From contig NZ_FODN01000005.1 in NCBI RefSeq assembly GCF_900110375.1, positions 62,001 through 126,000 of the forward strand: a DNA stretch of 64,000 bases, read 5' to 3'. Under the pieces are notes generated by a model. That model did not search any database and had not been told where the DNA came from. It worked only from the letters and a program-made list of their open reading frames with translations. The translations under genes and the position numbers were made by a program. Of this stretch, positions 43,159-52,867 are shown piece by piece. Source of the stretch: Flavobacterium sinopsychrotolerans. Its GTDB lineage: Bacteria; Bacteroidota; Bacteroidia; Flavobacteriales; Flavobacteriaceae. How positions within the stretch are numbered: the stretch's first letter is position 1; every line of letters starts with the position of its first letter.

Positions 43159-44622
43159 CTATACTTCTCTATTTTTATTGATTTCGTCCCAAATTGGCGC
43201 ATTCATAACACCAATATTCTTTGGATGAAAAACAGGATTTTGACCCTCTTTCTTTTGTTTTTCATAATCTTTTAATGCTGCAAAAGCTGGTTTCTGTAAC
43301 AGCAGAATTGCAATAATATTACACCAAGCCATAATCCCTACACCAATATCACCAATATTCCATATTAATTTTGCTTCATTGACACAGCCATACATAACAA
43401 CCACTATCATAACAATTTTTAATACTCGGTTAAAAATGGGAGAATTTATTTTTCTAGTCAAGTACGAAATATTAGTTTCAGCAATATAGTAATAAGCCAA
43501 AATAGTCGTAAAAGCAAAGAAGAATAAAACAATTGCCACAAATAAAGAGCCAAAACCAGGAAAAACACTATTCATAGCACTTTGTGTAAATCCTGTTCCA
43601 GCAGTAACGTTCTGCGCTCCTTCGTATAAAAATTCAGTTGCGCCATTTGCACCTAAAACTGGGTTTTCGACATTATATTTACCTGTAATTAATAACATAA
43701 AACCTGTTGCACTACAAACCAATAGCGTATCAATATAGACTGAAAAAGACTGGACTAAACCTTGTTTAACCGGATGCGAAACATTTGCTGCAGCAGCAAT
43801 ATGTGGTGCAGTTCCCTGTCCCGCTTCATTAGAATAAAGTCCTCTTTTTACACCCCATTGAATAGCTAATCCAATAACAGCTCCAAAGCCCGCTTCCTGA
43901 CTAAAAGCACTTGTGAAAACCAAAGAAATAACGCCAGGAAGCGCTTCGAAATTCATCCCAATTATTACTAATACAATCAAAAGATAACCAATAGCCATAA
44001 TAGGAACCACCACTTCAGTCACTTTTGCAATTCTTTTTACTCCGCCAAAAATAATCGCTCCAAAGACAGCAGCAACAATGACAGCGGTAATTCTGGAGTC
44101 AAGATTAAAAGCATTGTTCAAACCGTCAGCCACCGAATTCGATTGTATACCCGGTAATAAAACACCTGCTGAAATAACGGAAACTATGGCAAATAAGACG
44201 GCAAACCACTTTACGCCCAATCCCCTTTCGATATAAAAAGCGGGACCTCCGCGAAACTGTCCCAAATGTTTTTCTTTATAAATTTGTGCAAGAGTGACCT
44301 CAACAAAAGCAGTACTCGCTCCTAAAAAAGCAACAACCCACATCCAAAATAAAGCACCAGGACCTCCAAAAGTTATGGCTGTAGCCACTCCGGCAATATT
44401 TCCCGTACCAACTCTTCCTGCCAAAGACATTGATAAAGCTTGAAAAGAAGAAACTCCAGATTCTGAACTTTTTCCATCAAACAACAAACGGAACATTTCC
44501 TTAAGATGCCGCAATTGAAGAAAACGTGTCCGAATAGAAAAATAAAGCCCCGTTCCTAAGCACAAAATTATTAAAGGTGTACTCCAAACTATTCCATTTA
44601 TCATCTTGATAATCTCTTCCAT
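43159..44622 (-). CDS. Sodium:alanine symporter, AGCS family
   Basis: A 487-residue protein with about eleven membrane helices. AGCS signatures are FQALSMSLAGRVGTGNIAGVATAI, FWMWVVAFLGASTAFVEVTLAQIYKEK, FRGGPAFYIERGLG and KRGLYSNEAGQGTAPHIAAAA. It imports alanine or glycine with Na+ across the inner membrane. A single-gene unit with its own terminator. Confidence 0.93.
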   Translation of the reverse strand: MEEIIKMINGIVWSTPLIILCLGTGLYFSIRTRFLQLRHLKEMFRLLFDGKSSESGVSSFQALSMSLAGRVGTGNIAGVATAITFGGPGALFWMWVVAFLGASTAFVEVTLAQIYKEKHLGQFRGGPAFYIERGLGVKWFAVLFAIVSVISAGVLLPGIQSNSVADGLNNAFNLDSRITAVIVAAVFGAIIFGGVKRIAKVTEVVVPIMAIGYLLIVLVIIGMNFEALPGVISLVFTSAFSQEAGFGAVIGLAIQWGVKRGLYSNEAGQGTAPHIAAAANVSHPVKQGLVQSFSVYIDTLLVCSATGFMLLITGKYNVENPVLGANGATEFLYEGAQNVTAGTGFTQSAMNSVFPGFGSLFVAIVLFFFAFTTILAYYYIAETNISYLTRKINSPIFNRVLKIVMIVVVMYGCVNEAKLIWNIGDIGVGIMAWCNIIAILLLQKPAFAALKDYEKQKKEGQNPVFHPKNIGVMNAPIWDEINKNREV

Positions 44623-44838
44623 ATATTCAATTTAGATTAATAATCTCAAAAACTAATTTTTATAAAACTATGTCATTAAGCTAAAGAAAACTAACTAAGA
44701 GCCATCTAAAACCTTACTAAATACTTAAACCACTTAAAAACAAAAGATTGAAAAAAGCATTGTTTTTACTCAAAAGGAGAATTTGCCCTACCCTTTTTCT
44801 TATTCAAAGGAAGAATTCCACTTCTATTCAATTAAAAA

Positions 44839-44870
44839 AAAATGCTCTATTCGATTGAATAGAGCATTTT
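44839..44870 (-). terminator. Terminator of the GlmU-family gene
   Basis: Perfect 14-base arms AAAATGCTCTATTC / GAATAGAGCATTTT around GATT, followed by T-rich sequence on the - strand, 37 bases after the stop. Confidence 0.82.
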
Positions 44871-44907
44871 CCTGTCTTTAATAATTATAATTCAATAGCA
44901 CAAACTA

Positions 44908-46083
44908 TTATTCTTTTCTCCACTTTTTTGATTCTTCAAAAACATGTTCTAGAATTGCGGCTTCTCTTTCGTCAAAATCTACGTTTCTGCGACTCATCAC
45001 CAATCGAGCCGTCTCAAAAGCTTTTTTAGTTATATACGTGGTAAAACCGGAAGCGCCACCCCAAGAAAAACTCGGCACAAAATTGCGAGGAAATCCGCTG
45101 CCAAAGATATTAGCGCTCACTCCTACTACCGTTCCCGTATTGAACATCGTATTAATTCCGCACTTGCTGTGGTCTCCCATCATCAATCCACAAAACTGAA
45201 GTCCCGTTTTAGCAAAACCTTCCGTTTCATAGCTCCACAATTTTACTTCTTCGTAATTATTCTTTAGATTAGAATTATTACTGTCCGCTCCAATATTACA
45301 CCATTCCCCAAGAACAGAATCTCCTAAAAATCCGTCATGCCCTTTATTTGAATATGCAAAAAGCACCACGTTTTTTACTTCACCACCAATTCTGGAATAG
45401 GGTCCAACGGTTGTGGCACCATATACTTTTGAAGCCATTTTTACTTGTGCATTTTCGCACAAGGCAAAAGGTCCTCTAATTACGGAACCTTCCATTATTT
45501 CTGAATCTTTACCAATATATATAGGACCTGCAGAAGCATTTAAAGTAACAAATTCTAATTTTGCCCCTTCTTCAATAAATATGTTTTCCGGCGCAATAAC
45601 ATTGACACTTTTTGGAATGGGTTGTGATTTTCTATCCTCAGTCAGGTATTCAAAATCCTCTCGAATCGCAGCATCATTTTTAGAAAAAATATCCCAAGTA
45701 TGTTCCACTGTTATGCAATCATCAGTATATTCAATAATTTCATAGGTATCAAAATCTACTTCTTCCTGCTCCTCATTTGTATAAAAAGCAATCACTTCAT
45801 CGCCTTTAAAAATAGCTTGATTCGGTTCCAGATTACTAACCATCTCCGCTAAAACATCATTAGGAAGAAAGGAAGCATTTATCATTACATTTTCCTCTAA
45901 TTCTACCATTGGAAATTTCTCTGACAAATATTCCTCCGTCAACGTAGTTGTAGTAGAGCCCAGACGTATTTCCCATTTTTGACGAATCGTCATGATTCCA
46001 ATAAGAATATCCGCAACAGGACGTGTGAAAGTAAAAGGCAATAAGGCGTTCCGAGCGGGACCGTCAAAAAGTATGTAATTCAT
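44908..46083 (-). CDS. GlmU-family putative sugar-nucleotide transferase
   Basis: A 391-residue protein. The N-terminal part (MNYILFDGPARNALLPFTFTRPVADILIG) is a nucleotidyltransferase-like domain lacking the usual G-G-x-G-T-R loop. The C-terminal half is a left-handed beta-helix of hexapeptide repeats (IYIGKDSEIMEGSVIRGPFALCENAQVKMASKVYGATTVGPYSRIGGEVKN and onward). Bacteroidota carry this as a GlmU-family protein distinct from true GlmU; it may transfer acetyl groups to sugar phosphates. Activity is not demonstrated by the sequence. Confidence 0.82.
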   Translation of the reverse strand: MNYILFDGPARNALLPFTFTRPVADILIGIMTIRQKWEIRLGSTTTTLTEEYLSEKFPMVELEENVMINASFLPNDVLAEMVSNLEPNQAIFKGDEVIAFYTNEEQEEVDFDTYEIIEYTDDCITVEHTWDIFSKNDAAIREDFEYLTEDRKSQPIPKSVNVIAPENIFIEEGAKLEFVTLNASAGPIYIGKDSEIMEGSVIRGPFALCENAQVKMASKVYGATTVGPYSRIGGEVKNVVLFAYSNKGHDGFLGDSVLGEWCNIGADSNNSNLKNNYEEVKLWSYETEGFAKTGLQFCGLMMGDHSKCGINTMFNTGTVVGVSANIFGSGFPRNFVPSFSWGGASGFTTYITKKAFETARLVMSRRNVDFDEREAAILEHVFEESKKWRKE

Positions 46084-46158
46084 TTATAAAGTTTCAAAGT
46101 TAGCAATCCCGAAGTTTCAGGACAAAGTTACAAAGTTTTCAAATAAATTAAATAAAAA

Positions 46159-46182
46159 AAAGCCTTCCAAAAGGAAGGCTTT
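46159..46182 (-). terminator. Terminator of the L31 gene
   Basis: Perfect 10-base arms AAAGCCTTCC / GGAAGGCTTT with loop AAAA and a run of A (T on the - strand) to the left, 24 bases after the stop. Confidence 0.88.
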
Positions 46183-46206
46183 GATGTATTTAAAAACAAG
46201 TTAAAA

Positions 46207-46458
46207 TTATTTAACGTGTTTAGCGTATTTAGTTTTGAATTTATCAATACGTCCTGCAGTATCAATAAGTTTAGATTTACCTGTGTAAAAAGGGTGAGAA
46301 GTTCTAGAGATCTCCATTTTTACAACTGGGTATTCAACACCATCAACTGTTAATGTTTCTCTTGTATCTGCAGTAGATTTAGTGATAAAAACTTCGTCAT
46401 TTGACATGTCTTTAAATGCAACTAATCTGTAATTTTCTGGGTGAATTCCTTTTTTCAT
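46207..46458 (-). CDS. rpmE2: 50S ribosomal protein L31, type B
   Basis: An 83-residue L31 beginning MKKGIHPENYRLVAFKDM, with ISRTSHPFYTGKSKLIDTAGRIDKF at the end. The zinc-binding cysteines of type A L31 are missing and the extra insert is present, marking the zinc-independent type B form. It joins the two ribosomal subunits as a bridge protein. It has a full-consensus promoter with a leader of about 105 bases. Confidence 0.95.
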   Translation of the reverse strand: MKKGIHPENYRLVAFKDMSNDEVFITKSTADTRETLTVDGVEYPVVKMEISRTSHPFYTGKSKLIDTAGRIDKFKTKYAKHVK

Positions 46459-46569
46459 CTTGTTAATCTTTTTTATTTGTTAATTATAATTTGTCTTGAA
46501 GCTTTTCTTCTAACAGAAAAGGTATAAACTCCTTATAACTTTTTGTTTTACAATATTATTTTGAGTTTG

Positions 46570-46598
46570 CAAATTTACAATTATTTTCCAATAAACAA
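46570..46598 (-). promoter_or_regulatory. L31 gene promoter, full consensus
   Basis: On the - strand TTG (46596-46598), 18 bases, TAAATTTG (46570-46577). The start near 46563 gives a leader of roughly 105 bases that contains a 7-base hairpin CTTTTCT/AGAAAAG (46502-46521). Confidence 0.65.
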
Positions 46599-46666
46599 AT
46601 CTTTGCATCACTTTTTTTATATAATCGTAAAAAACGATTTTTAGCTCCGAATATATTGGGAATTGT

Positions 46667-46674
46667 TATATTTG
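46667..46674 (+). promoter_or_regulatory. -7 element of the DUF4199 gene
   Basis: TATATTTG lies 25 bases before the ATG at 46699 and overlaps the further upstream in-frame ATG at 46663, which argues that 46699 is the true start. No TTG at standard spacing. Confidence 0.5.
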
Positions 46675-46698
46675 TGGATTAATTCTAAAACAACAACA

Positions 46699-47229
46699 AT
46701 GATAAATGAAATTATTAAAAAGAATGGAATAACCTTTGGAGTAACAATTGGAATTGTTTCTGCATTAATTACTTCAACAATTTACGCTATTGATTTAAAT
46801 TTGTTTACTTCTTGGTGGATTGGAGTTTTAAGTATTTTGGTTTATCTTACATTGGGAATTGTTTTACTTTCGAAAACAAAAAAAGAACTGAACAATGTTT
46901 TCTCTTTCAAGGATGCTTTTACGACTTACTTCATAGCTACACTAATAGGTATTTTAATTTCAACTCTTTTTAATGTTCTTTTATTCAATTTCATTGATCC
47001 TTCTGCTAAAGAGACTTTAAGTGAATTAATGATTAAATATACTGTCAATATGATGCAAAAATTTGGAACACCAGCATCAGCCATTAACGAAGCTATCGCA
47101 AAATTAAAAGAAAACAATCCTTACTCTACATTAGAACTATTAAAAGGATCCGTTTTTAGTATTGTTTTTAGTTCAATTTTCGGATTAATTTTGGCAGCAT
47201 TCTTTAAAAGCAAATCTACACAAGAATAA
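46699..47229 (+). CDS. DUF4199 membrane protein
   Basis: A 176-residue protein starting MINEIIKKNGITFGVTIGI; an in-frame ATG 36 bases earlier sits on the promoter. Four hydrophobic helices and the central VFSFKDAFTTYFIATLIG fit DUF4199, a Bacteroidota membrane family usually encoded just before a GT2 glycosyltransferase, as here (five bases to the next start). It may assist that enzyme, for example in lipid-linked sugar handling, but this is inferred only from the constant pairing. Confidence 0.88.
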   Translation: MINEIIKKNGITFGVTIGIVSALITSTIYAIDLNLFTSWWIGVLSILVYLTLGIVLLSKTKKELNNVFSFKDAFTTYFIATLIGILISTLFNVLLFNFIDPSAKETLSELMIKYTVNMMQKFGTPASAINEAIAKLKENNPYSTLELLKGSVFSIVFSSIFGLILAAFFKSKSTQE

Positions 47230-47234
47230 AATTA

Positions 47235-48194
47235 ATGAATTTATCTGTACTCATACCGCTTCTTAATGAAGAGGAATCGCTTAATGAACTTTACAATTGG
47301 ATCATCAAAGTGATGCAATCTCATAATTATACGTACGAAATCATTTTTCTGGATGATGGAAGTACCGATAATTCATGGTCTATTATAGAAGGATTTGCCC
47401 AAGAAAATCCTCATGTAAAAGGCGTTCGTTTCATGAAAAATTTTGGAAAATCACAAGCGTTGCATGCTGGTTTTGCAAAAGCACAAGGCGATGTCATTAT
47501 TACTATGGATGCTGACTTGCAAGACAGTCCAGAGGAAATTCCGGGATTGTACGACATGATTACCAATGGGAAATATGATTTAGTTTCCGGATGGAAAAAG
47601 AAACGCTACGACTCCGTAGTGGCTAAAAACTTACCTTCTAAATTATTCAATTGGGCTGCGAGAAAAACATCAGGAGTGGAATTGAATGATTTCAATTGCG
47701 GATTGAAAGCCTACAAAAATATTGTGGTAAAAAATATTGAAGTTTCGGGTGAAATGCACCGATACATTCCGGTTTTGGCAAAAAATGCCGGTTTTGGAAA
47801 AATTGGTGAAAAAGTAGTACAGCATCAAGCCAGAAAATATGGTGAGACCAAGTTTGGTATGGAACGTTTCATAAATGGTTTCTTGGATTTAATTACCATT
47901 TGGTTTCTTTCCCGTTTTGGGAAAAGGCCCATGCATTTATTTGGCGCCATGGGATCGTTAATGTTTATTATTGGGTTTATGCTTGCCGGATATATTGGTG
48001 TTTCAAAACTTTATCACATGTATAATGACATGCGCTATAGTCTGGTAACGAATAATCCTTGGTTTTACATCGCACTAACCACAATGGTTTTGGGAACACA
48101 ATTATTTTTGGCTGGATTTCTTGGCGAAATAATTTTGCGAACAAAAAATAACGAAGAGCGCTATAAAGTGTCAACCGAGGTTAATTTTCTATAG
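47235..48194 (+). CDS. Family 2 glycosyltransferase, polyprenyl-phosphate sugar type
   Basis: A 319-residue protein. The GT2 catalytic domain (residues 1-230) has SVLIPLLNEEESLNELY, FLDDGSTDNSW, TMDADLQDSPEEIPG (DxD region) and FNCGLKAYK. Two C-terminal membrane helices (about 235-260, 272-297) match GtrB/DPM-like enzymes that transfer glucose or mannose to polyprenyl phosphate on the inner face of the membrane. It forms an operon with DUF4199. Confidence 0.9.
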   Translation: MNLSVLIPLLNEEESLNELYNWIIKVMQSHNYTYEIIFLDDGSTDNSWSIIEGFAQENPHVKGVRFMKNFGKSQALHAGFAKAQGDVIITMDADLQDSPEEIPGLYDMITNGKYDLVSGWKKKRYDSVVAKNLPSKLFNWAARKTSGVELNDFNCGLKAYKNIVVKNIEVSGEMHRYIPVLAKNAGFGKIGEKVVQHQARKYGETKFGMERFINGFLDLITIWFLSRFGKRPMHLFGAMGSLMFIIGFMLAGYIGVSKLYHMYNDMRYSLVTNNPWFYIALTTMVLGTQLFLAGFLGEIILRTKNNEERYKVSTEVNFL

Positions 48195-48243
48195 TTTCAA
48201 CTAAGACTAAATGTAAAATAATAGTTCTCGTTTGCACAATGCC

Positions 48244-48345
48244 TAGCCCTGATAATAGCGGCATCCTTTTCTAGCCCTGAACTTGTTTCAGGATCCTGAA
48301 ACAAGTTCAGGACTAGAAAAGATATAGCGAATAGCAGAAAATAGC
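48244..48345. repeat. Long-stem dispersed repeat element
   Basis: Arms 48267-48291 and 48296-48320 are complementary at 24 of 25 positions around GATC. The flanks carry TAGCCCTGATAATAGCGGC on the left and GATATAGCGAATAGCAG on the right; TAGCCCTGA occurs twice. The composite resembles dispersed intergenic elements I recall from Flavobacterium genomes. It lies between the GT2 and phosphohexomutase genes and could act as a terminator-like or RNA-stabilising structure. Confidence 0.6.
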
Positions 48346-48409
48346 TCCTAAAAAACAAAAACAACATTACTTAAATTTTAAAAAAAATTAAAAGTAAAAA
48401 CAGACATAA

Positions 48410-50137
48410 ATGGATATCAAACAAAACATTTTGGATGCGGTAAACGAATGGCTTACCCCAACATTTGACCCAGCAACTCAGGAAGCTATTAAAGAATTGA
48501 TGACTACATCACCGAAAGAACTGGAAGAGAGTTTTTATAAAAATCTTGAATTTGGAACCGGTGGAATGCGCGGTGTTATGGGTGTAGGAAACAATCGCAT
48601 CAATAAATATACGCTTGGAAAAAGTACGCAAGGACTATCAGATTACATGCGTACTGCATTTCCTAATCAGCCTTTGAAAGCAGTTATTGCTTACGATTGT
48701 CGTCATAATAGCGATACATTGGCCAAATTAGTTGCAGATGTTTTCTCTGCCAATGGAGTTGAAGTGTATTTGTTTTCGGATATGAGACCTACTCCAGAAT
48801 TATCATTTGCTGTAAAACATTTAGGCTGTCAGTGTGGTATTGTTCTTACTGCATCACACAATCCGCCAGAATATAATGGATACAAAGTGTATTGGGAAGA
48901 TGGCGGACAAATTGTCCCTCCAGAAGACGAGGGGATTATCAATGTTATCGAGAATTTGAATTACAACCAAATCAAGTTCACTGCCAATGAAGACTTGATA
49001 CATTATATTGATACGGAAGTTGATGAAGCTTTTATCAAATCGACTATCGAAAATGCGAGTTTTGGAACTTCGGCTGCAGCCAAAAAAAATCTAAATATTG
49101 TTTTCACTTCTTTGCACGGAACCTCTATAAAATTAGTTCCTGATACTTTAGCGCAAGCGGGCTATTCTAATGTGAACATTGTGGAAGAACAAAGAGTACC
49201 GAATGGTGATTTTCCAACCGTTAAATCTCCAAATCCAGAAGAACCGGAAGCATTGACGATGGCGTTGGCATTAGCTGATAAAACCAATTCGGATATTGTG
49301 ATTGGAACAGATCCTGATTGTGACCGTTTAGGTGTTGCTGTTCGAAATAACGAAGGGCAAATGATTTTACTCAACGGAAATCAAACTATGATTTTGATGA
49401 CTGCTTTTTTATTGGAACAATGGAAACAAGCAGGAAAAATCAATGGCAAGCAATTTGTAGGTTCTACAATCGTTTCGACACCTATGATGATGGAATTAGC
49501 CACAAATTATAATGTAGAATGTAAAATTGGTTTGACAGGCTTCAAATGGATTGCCAAGATGATTAAGGATTTTCCTGAGTTGGAATTCATTGGCGGCGGT
49601 GAAGAAAGTTTTGGATACATGGTGGGTGATGCGGTTCGTGATAAAGATGCTGTTGCGGCTACTTTATTAATTTGCGAAATTGCGGCTCAAGCCAAAGCCA
49701 AAGGAAGTACCGTTTATAAAGAATTACTTAATTTATACATTGACAACGGATTCTACAAAGAACATTTAGTTTCACTGACTAAAAAAGGAATGGATGGTTT
49801 ACAGGAAATTAATCAGATGATGATTGACATGAGAGAAAATCCATTGAAAGAAATCAACGGCCAAAGAGTCATTATGGTCGAGGACTACCAATCTTCCATA
49901 GCTAAAAACCTTTTGGACGGATCTGAGTCTACTATGACGATTCCTAAATCGAACGTATTGATTTATTACACCGAAGACGGTTCTAAAATTTGTGCCAGAC
50001 CAAGCGGAACAGAACCAAAAATAAAATTCTACATCAGTGTAAATGCTGAATTGTATTCAGTAGAAGATTTTAAAGAAGTAGAAAGCACCTTAAATAATAA
50101 GATCCAAAATATTATTGCATCAATGCAATTGAATTAA
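48410..50137 (+). CDS. Phosphohexomutase (phosphoglucomutase/phosphomannomutase)
   Basis: A 575-residue alpha-D-phosphohexomutase. Order: substrate-binding start [18 protein letters not shown], catalytic Ser in [17 protein letters not shown] (residue about 146), metal loop [10 protein letters not shown], sugar loop [10 protein letters not shown], and phosphate loop [13 protein letters not shown]. The size matches the PgcA-type phosphoglucomutase rather than the shorter ManB. It interconverts 1- and 6-phosphates of glucose or mannose in the cytoplasm and could feed sugar-nucleotide synthesis for the neighbouring GT2. Confidence 0.93.
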   Translation: MDIKQNILDAVNEWLTPTFDPATQEAIKELMTTSPKELEESFYKNLEFGTGGMRGVMGVGNNRINKYTLGKSTQGLSDYMRTAFPNQPLKAVIAYDCRHNSDTLAKLVADVFSANGVEVYLFSDMRPTPELSFAVKHLGCQCGIVLTASHNPPEYNGYKVYWEDGGQIVPPEDEGIINVIENLNYNQIKFTANEDLIHYIDTEVDEAFIKSTIENASFGTSAAAKKNLNIVFTSLHGTSIKLVPDTLAQAGYSNVNIVEEQRVPNGDFPTVKSPNPEEPEALTMALALADKTNSDIVIGTDPDCDRLGVAVRNNEGQMILLNGNQTMILMTAFLLEQWKQAGKINGKQFVGSTIVSTPMMMELATNYNVECKIGLTGFKWIAKMIKDFPELEFIGGGEESFGYMVGDAVRDKDAVAATLLICEIAAQAKAKGSTVYKELLNLYIDNGFYKEHLVSLTKKGMDGLQEINQMMIDMRENPLKEINGQRVIMVEDYQSSIAKNLLDGSESTMTIPKSNVLIYYTEDGSKICARPSGTEPKIKFYISVNAELYSVEDFKEVESTLNNKIQNIIASMQLN

Positions 50138-50163
50138 TTAAAAACAAAATTGATTTTTCAGAC

Positions 50164-50194
50164 AGACCTGATGAGTAGAGAACTCATCAGGTCT
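50164..50194 (+). terminator. Hairpin between phosphohexomutase and exporter genes
   Basis: Perfect 12-base arms AGACCTGATGAG / CTCATCAGGTCT, loop of seven bases. No T tail follows, and the next ATG is only 22 bases away, so it may be a weak terminator or a leader structure of the exporter gene. Confidence 0.5.
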
Positions 50195-50216
50195 TGATGA
50201 CAAAAAAACAACTTAA

Positions 50217-52067
50217 ATGGACGCAAATTTCAAAAAAATTATTCCTTTCACAAACCCATATCGTTCTCATGTGATTTGGAATGTTATATTCAATATTTTT
50301 TACGCACTGTTTAGCACCTTGTCGTTTATTGCATTAATCCCAATGATGGATGTACTTTTTGGCACTAGTGAAAAAATCAATAAAAAACCTGTTTTAGAGT
50401 CTATTTTTGACATCATCAAATTTTCTAAAGAATACTTGTATTACAACATCACACTTCTGACAGAAAAGAATGGTCCTGAATTTGCCTTACTTTTAGTTAT
50501 AGCCATAGTAAGCATCACTTTCCTATTTAAAAATCTATTTAATTACTTAGCATCCAATCATTTGATGCATCTTAAAAATGGTGTACTAAAGGATTTAAGA
50601 AATTCAATGTACCACAAAATCATCAACTTACCTGTTTCCTACTATTCCGAAAAAAGAAAAGGTGATATTATGGCTAGAATGTTAGGTGATGTAAATGAGG
50701 TTCAAAATTCTTTTTTTTCTATCTTAGAATTAATTGTTAAGGAGCCAATGACCATCGTATTCACGCTTGTTGGTATGATTGCAATAAGTTTCAAGTTGAC
50801 CTTGTTTGTCTTTATTTTCATTCCTCTTTCAGGACTATTAATATCAAAGATTGGTAAATCCCTGCGCAGCAAATCCGAAAAAATTCAATATGAAAACGGT
50901 TATTTAATTTCGATTGTAGAAGAATCGTTATCAGGACTAAAAGTTGTTAAAAGTTACAATGCCGAATCAAATTTTAAACAAAAATTTAATGATTCAGTTA
51001 CCCGAGTTTTAAAACTGTCTAACAGTATAGGAAAAAAAAACAACTTAGCTACACCTTTGAGTGAGTTCTTAGGGATCATTACTATTTGTGTATTGCTTTG
51101 GTTTGGTGGTAAAATGGTACTTGTAGACACATTACCTGATGGAAAAGCATTACTTGATGGAGCAAAATTCCTAGCCTACATGGGTCTAGCGTACAACATC
51201 TTAACTCCTGCCAAATCCATTTCTAAAGCCTCTTATTCGGTAAAAAATGGACTAGCAGCAGCCCAACGTGTTTTTGAAGTTTTAGAAGTAAAAAATGAGA
51301 TTACAGACAGCGAAAATGCAATTAAAAAATTAACCTTTGAAGACAGTATAACAATAAAGAATATTAATTTCAGATACGAAGACGAGAACGTTTTAAAAGA
51401 CTTTTCACTTGAAGTTAAAAAAGGTCAAACAGTCGCTCTTGTAGGACAATCCGGTAGTGGAAAAAGTACCATTGCCAATTTATTGACGCGTTTTTATGAT
51501 GTAAATGAAGGCACAATTGCTATCGATGGAATTGATATCAAAGAGATGAACCTACATTCCCTTCGTGATTTAATGGGATTAGTTACCCAAGACAGTATTT
51601 TGTTTAATGATACTATAAAAGCCAATATCTCTCTTGGGAAATTAGACGCAACTGATGAAGAAATTGTTGCAGCATTGAAAATCGCCAATGCCTATGAATT
51701 TGTAAAAGACTTGCCATTAGGAATTCATACTAATATTGGCGACAGCGGTAACAAACTTTCCGGTGGACAAAAACAACGTTTATCGATTGCTAGAGCCGTT
51801 TTGAAAAACCCTCCAATTATGATTTTGGATGAAGCCACTTCAGCATTGGATACGGAAAGTGAAAAATTCGTTCAAGTAGCTTTGGAGAACATGATGCAAA
51901 ACAGAACATCAATTGTGATTGCGCACCGTCTGTCCACCATTCAAAAAGCAGATTTAATTGTGGTAATGCAAAAAGGAAAAATTGTTGAACAAGGAAAACA
52001 TGAAGAACTCATTGCAATGAATGGCACGTATAACAAATTAGTTACCATGCAATCTTTTGAATCATAA
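50217..52067 (+). CDS. ABC exporter, MsbA-like (fused membrane and ATPase domains)
   Basis: A 616-residue half-transporter. Six membrane helices in residues 1 to about 320 include the family's coupling segments KNGVLKDLRNSMYHKIINLP and YYSEKRKGDIMARMLGDVNEVQ. The ATPase domain has Walker A GQSGSGKST, the signature LSGGQKQRLSIARA, Walker B IMILDEATSALD and H-loop AHRLST. It works as a dimer. By similarity it flips lipid A core or another lipid; substrate specificity cannot be read. Confidence 0.9.
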   Translation: MDANFKKIIPFTNPYRSHVIWNVIFNIFYALFSTLSFIALIPMMDVLFGTSEKINKKPVLESIFDIIKFSKEYLYYNITLLTEKNGPEFALLLVIAIVSITFLFKNLFNYLASNHLMHLKNGVLKDLRNSMYHKIINLPVSYYSEKRKGDIMARMLGDVNEVQNSFFSILELIVKEPMTIVFTLVGMIAISFKLTLFVFIFIPLSGLLISKIGKSLRSKSEKIQYENGYLISIVEESLSGLKVVKSYNAESNFKQKFNDSVTRVLKLSNSIGKKNNLATPLSEFLGIITICVLLWFGGKMVLVDTLPDGKALLDGAKFLAYMGLAYNILTPAKSISKASYSVKNGLAAAQRVFEVLEVKNEITDSENAIKKLTFEDSITIKNINFRYEDENVLKDFSLEVKKGQTVALVGQSGSGKSTIANLLTRFYDVNEGTIAIDGIDIKEMNLHSLRDLMGLVTQDSILFNDTIKANISLGKLDATDEEIVAALKIANAYEFVKDLPLGIHTNIGDSGNKLSGGQKQRLSIARAVLKNPPIMILDEATSALDTESEKFVQVALENMMQNRTSIVIAHRLSTIQKADLIVVMQKGKIVEQGKHEELIAMNGTYNKLVTMQSFES

Positions 52068-52154
52068 TTTATGATTGTAGGTTTTTGATTTAAGATTTTT
52101 TTTCAAGTGTAAATCTTTGAATAATTTTATTTTTAATTTCTTTAAATCTAAAAA

Positions 52155-52856
52155 ATGTATATCAACAATCCAAACATAAAGCTTCCTGAAGATCCAAATA
52201 CTGTTGTTTGGAAATACCTGGACTTATCTAAGTTTTTAGATTTATTAATGTCTGGAAAATTATTCATGTCGCGATCCGATAAATTTGAAGATCAATATGA
52301 AGGTACTTTCAGCGAACCTACTTTTGAGGAAATAAAAAAACTTTCCATTGACAATCCTGACTTTTTAAACTATTATAAAACACATCGGGAAAAAGTAGCG
52401 ATTAGCAGCTGGCATATCAATGAATACGAATCGTTTGCCATGTGGCAGATTTTTACGCAAAACACTGAAGGTTTGGCTATTCAATCCACAATTGGACGTT
52501 TGCAGCAATCGCTTGTTCCTGAAATAAATTTCAAACAATATATCGGAGAAGTAAATTATATTGATTACAAAAAAGAATACATTCCGTTTGACGATATGTT
52601 TTTTCCTTTTTTATTCAAACGAAAAAGTTTTCAATATGAAGGCGAAGTACGCATCATCACAGACATTGGCAAAAGCGATATAAAAATCAATGAGGGATTG
52701 AAAATCAATGTAAATATCAATCAGTTGATCGAAAAAATATACATTCATCCCAAATCCGAAAACTGGTATAAAAATCTGGTCATCCAATTAGTAAAGCAAC
52801 TAGGATTTGATTTCACTATAGAAAAATCAGATTTAGAAAGTGATATTTTGATATAA
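52155..52856 (+). CDS. DUF2971 protein
   Basis: A 233-residue cytoplasmic protein with the DUF2971 pattern: VVWKYLDLSKFLDLLMSGKLFMSRSDKFEDQYEG at the start, AISSWHINEYESFAMWQIF in the middle and FKRKSFQYEGEVRII toward the end. The conserved W-x-Y, E-S-x-x-M-W and E-x-R residues suggest an enzyme or nucleotide-binding fold, but the function is unknown. Members occur sporadically, some near defence genes, but there is no such context here. Confidence 0.88.
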   Translation: MYINNPNIKLPEDPNTVVWKYLDLSKFLDLLMSGKLFMSRSDKFEDQYEGTFSEPTFEEIKKLSIDNPDFLNYYKTHREKVAISSWHINEYESFAMWQIFTQNTEGLAIQSTIGRLQQSLVPEINFKQYIGEVNYIDYKKEYIPFDDMFFPFLFKRKSFQYEGEVRIITDIGKSDIKINEGLKINVNINQLIEKIYIHPKSENWYKNLVIQLVKQLGFDFTIEKSDLESDILI

Positions 52857-52867
52857 AATTAATGCTG

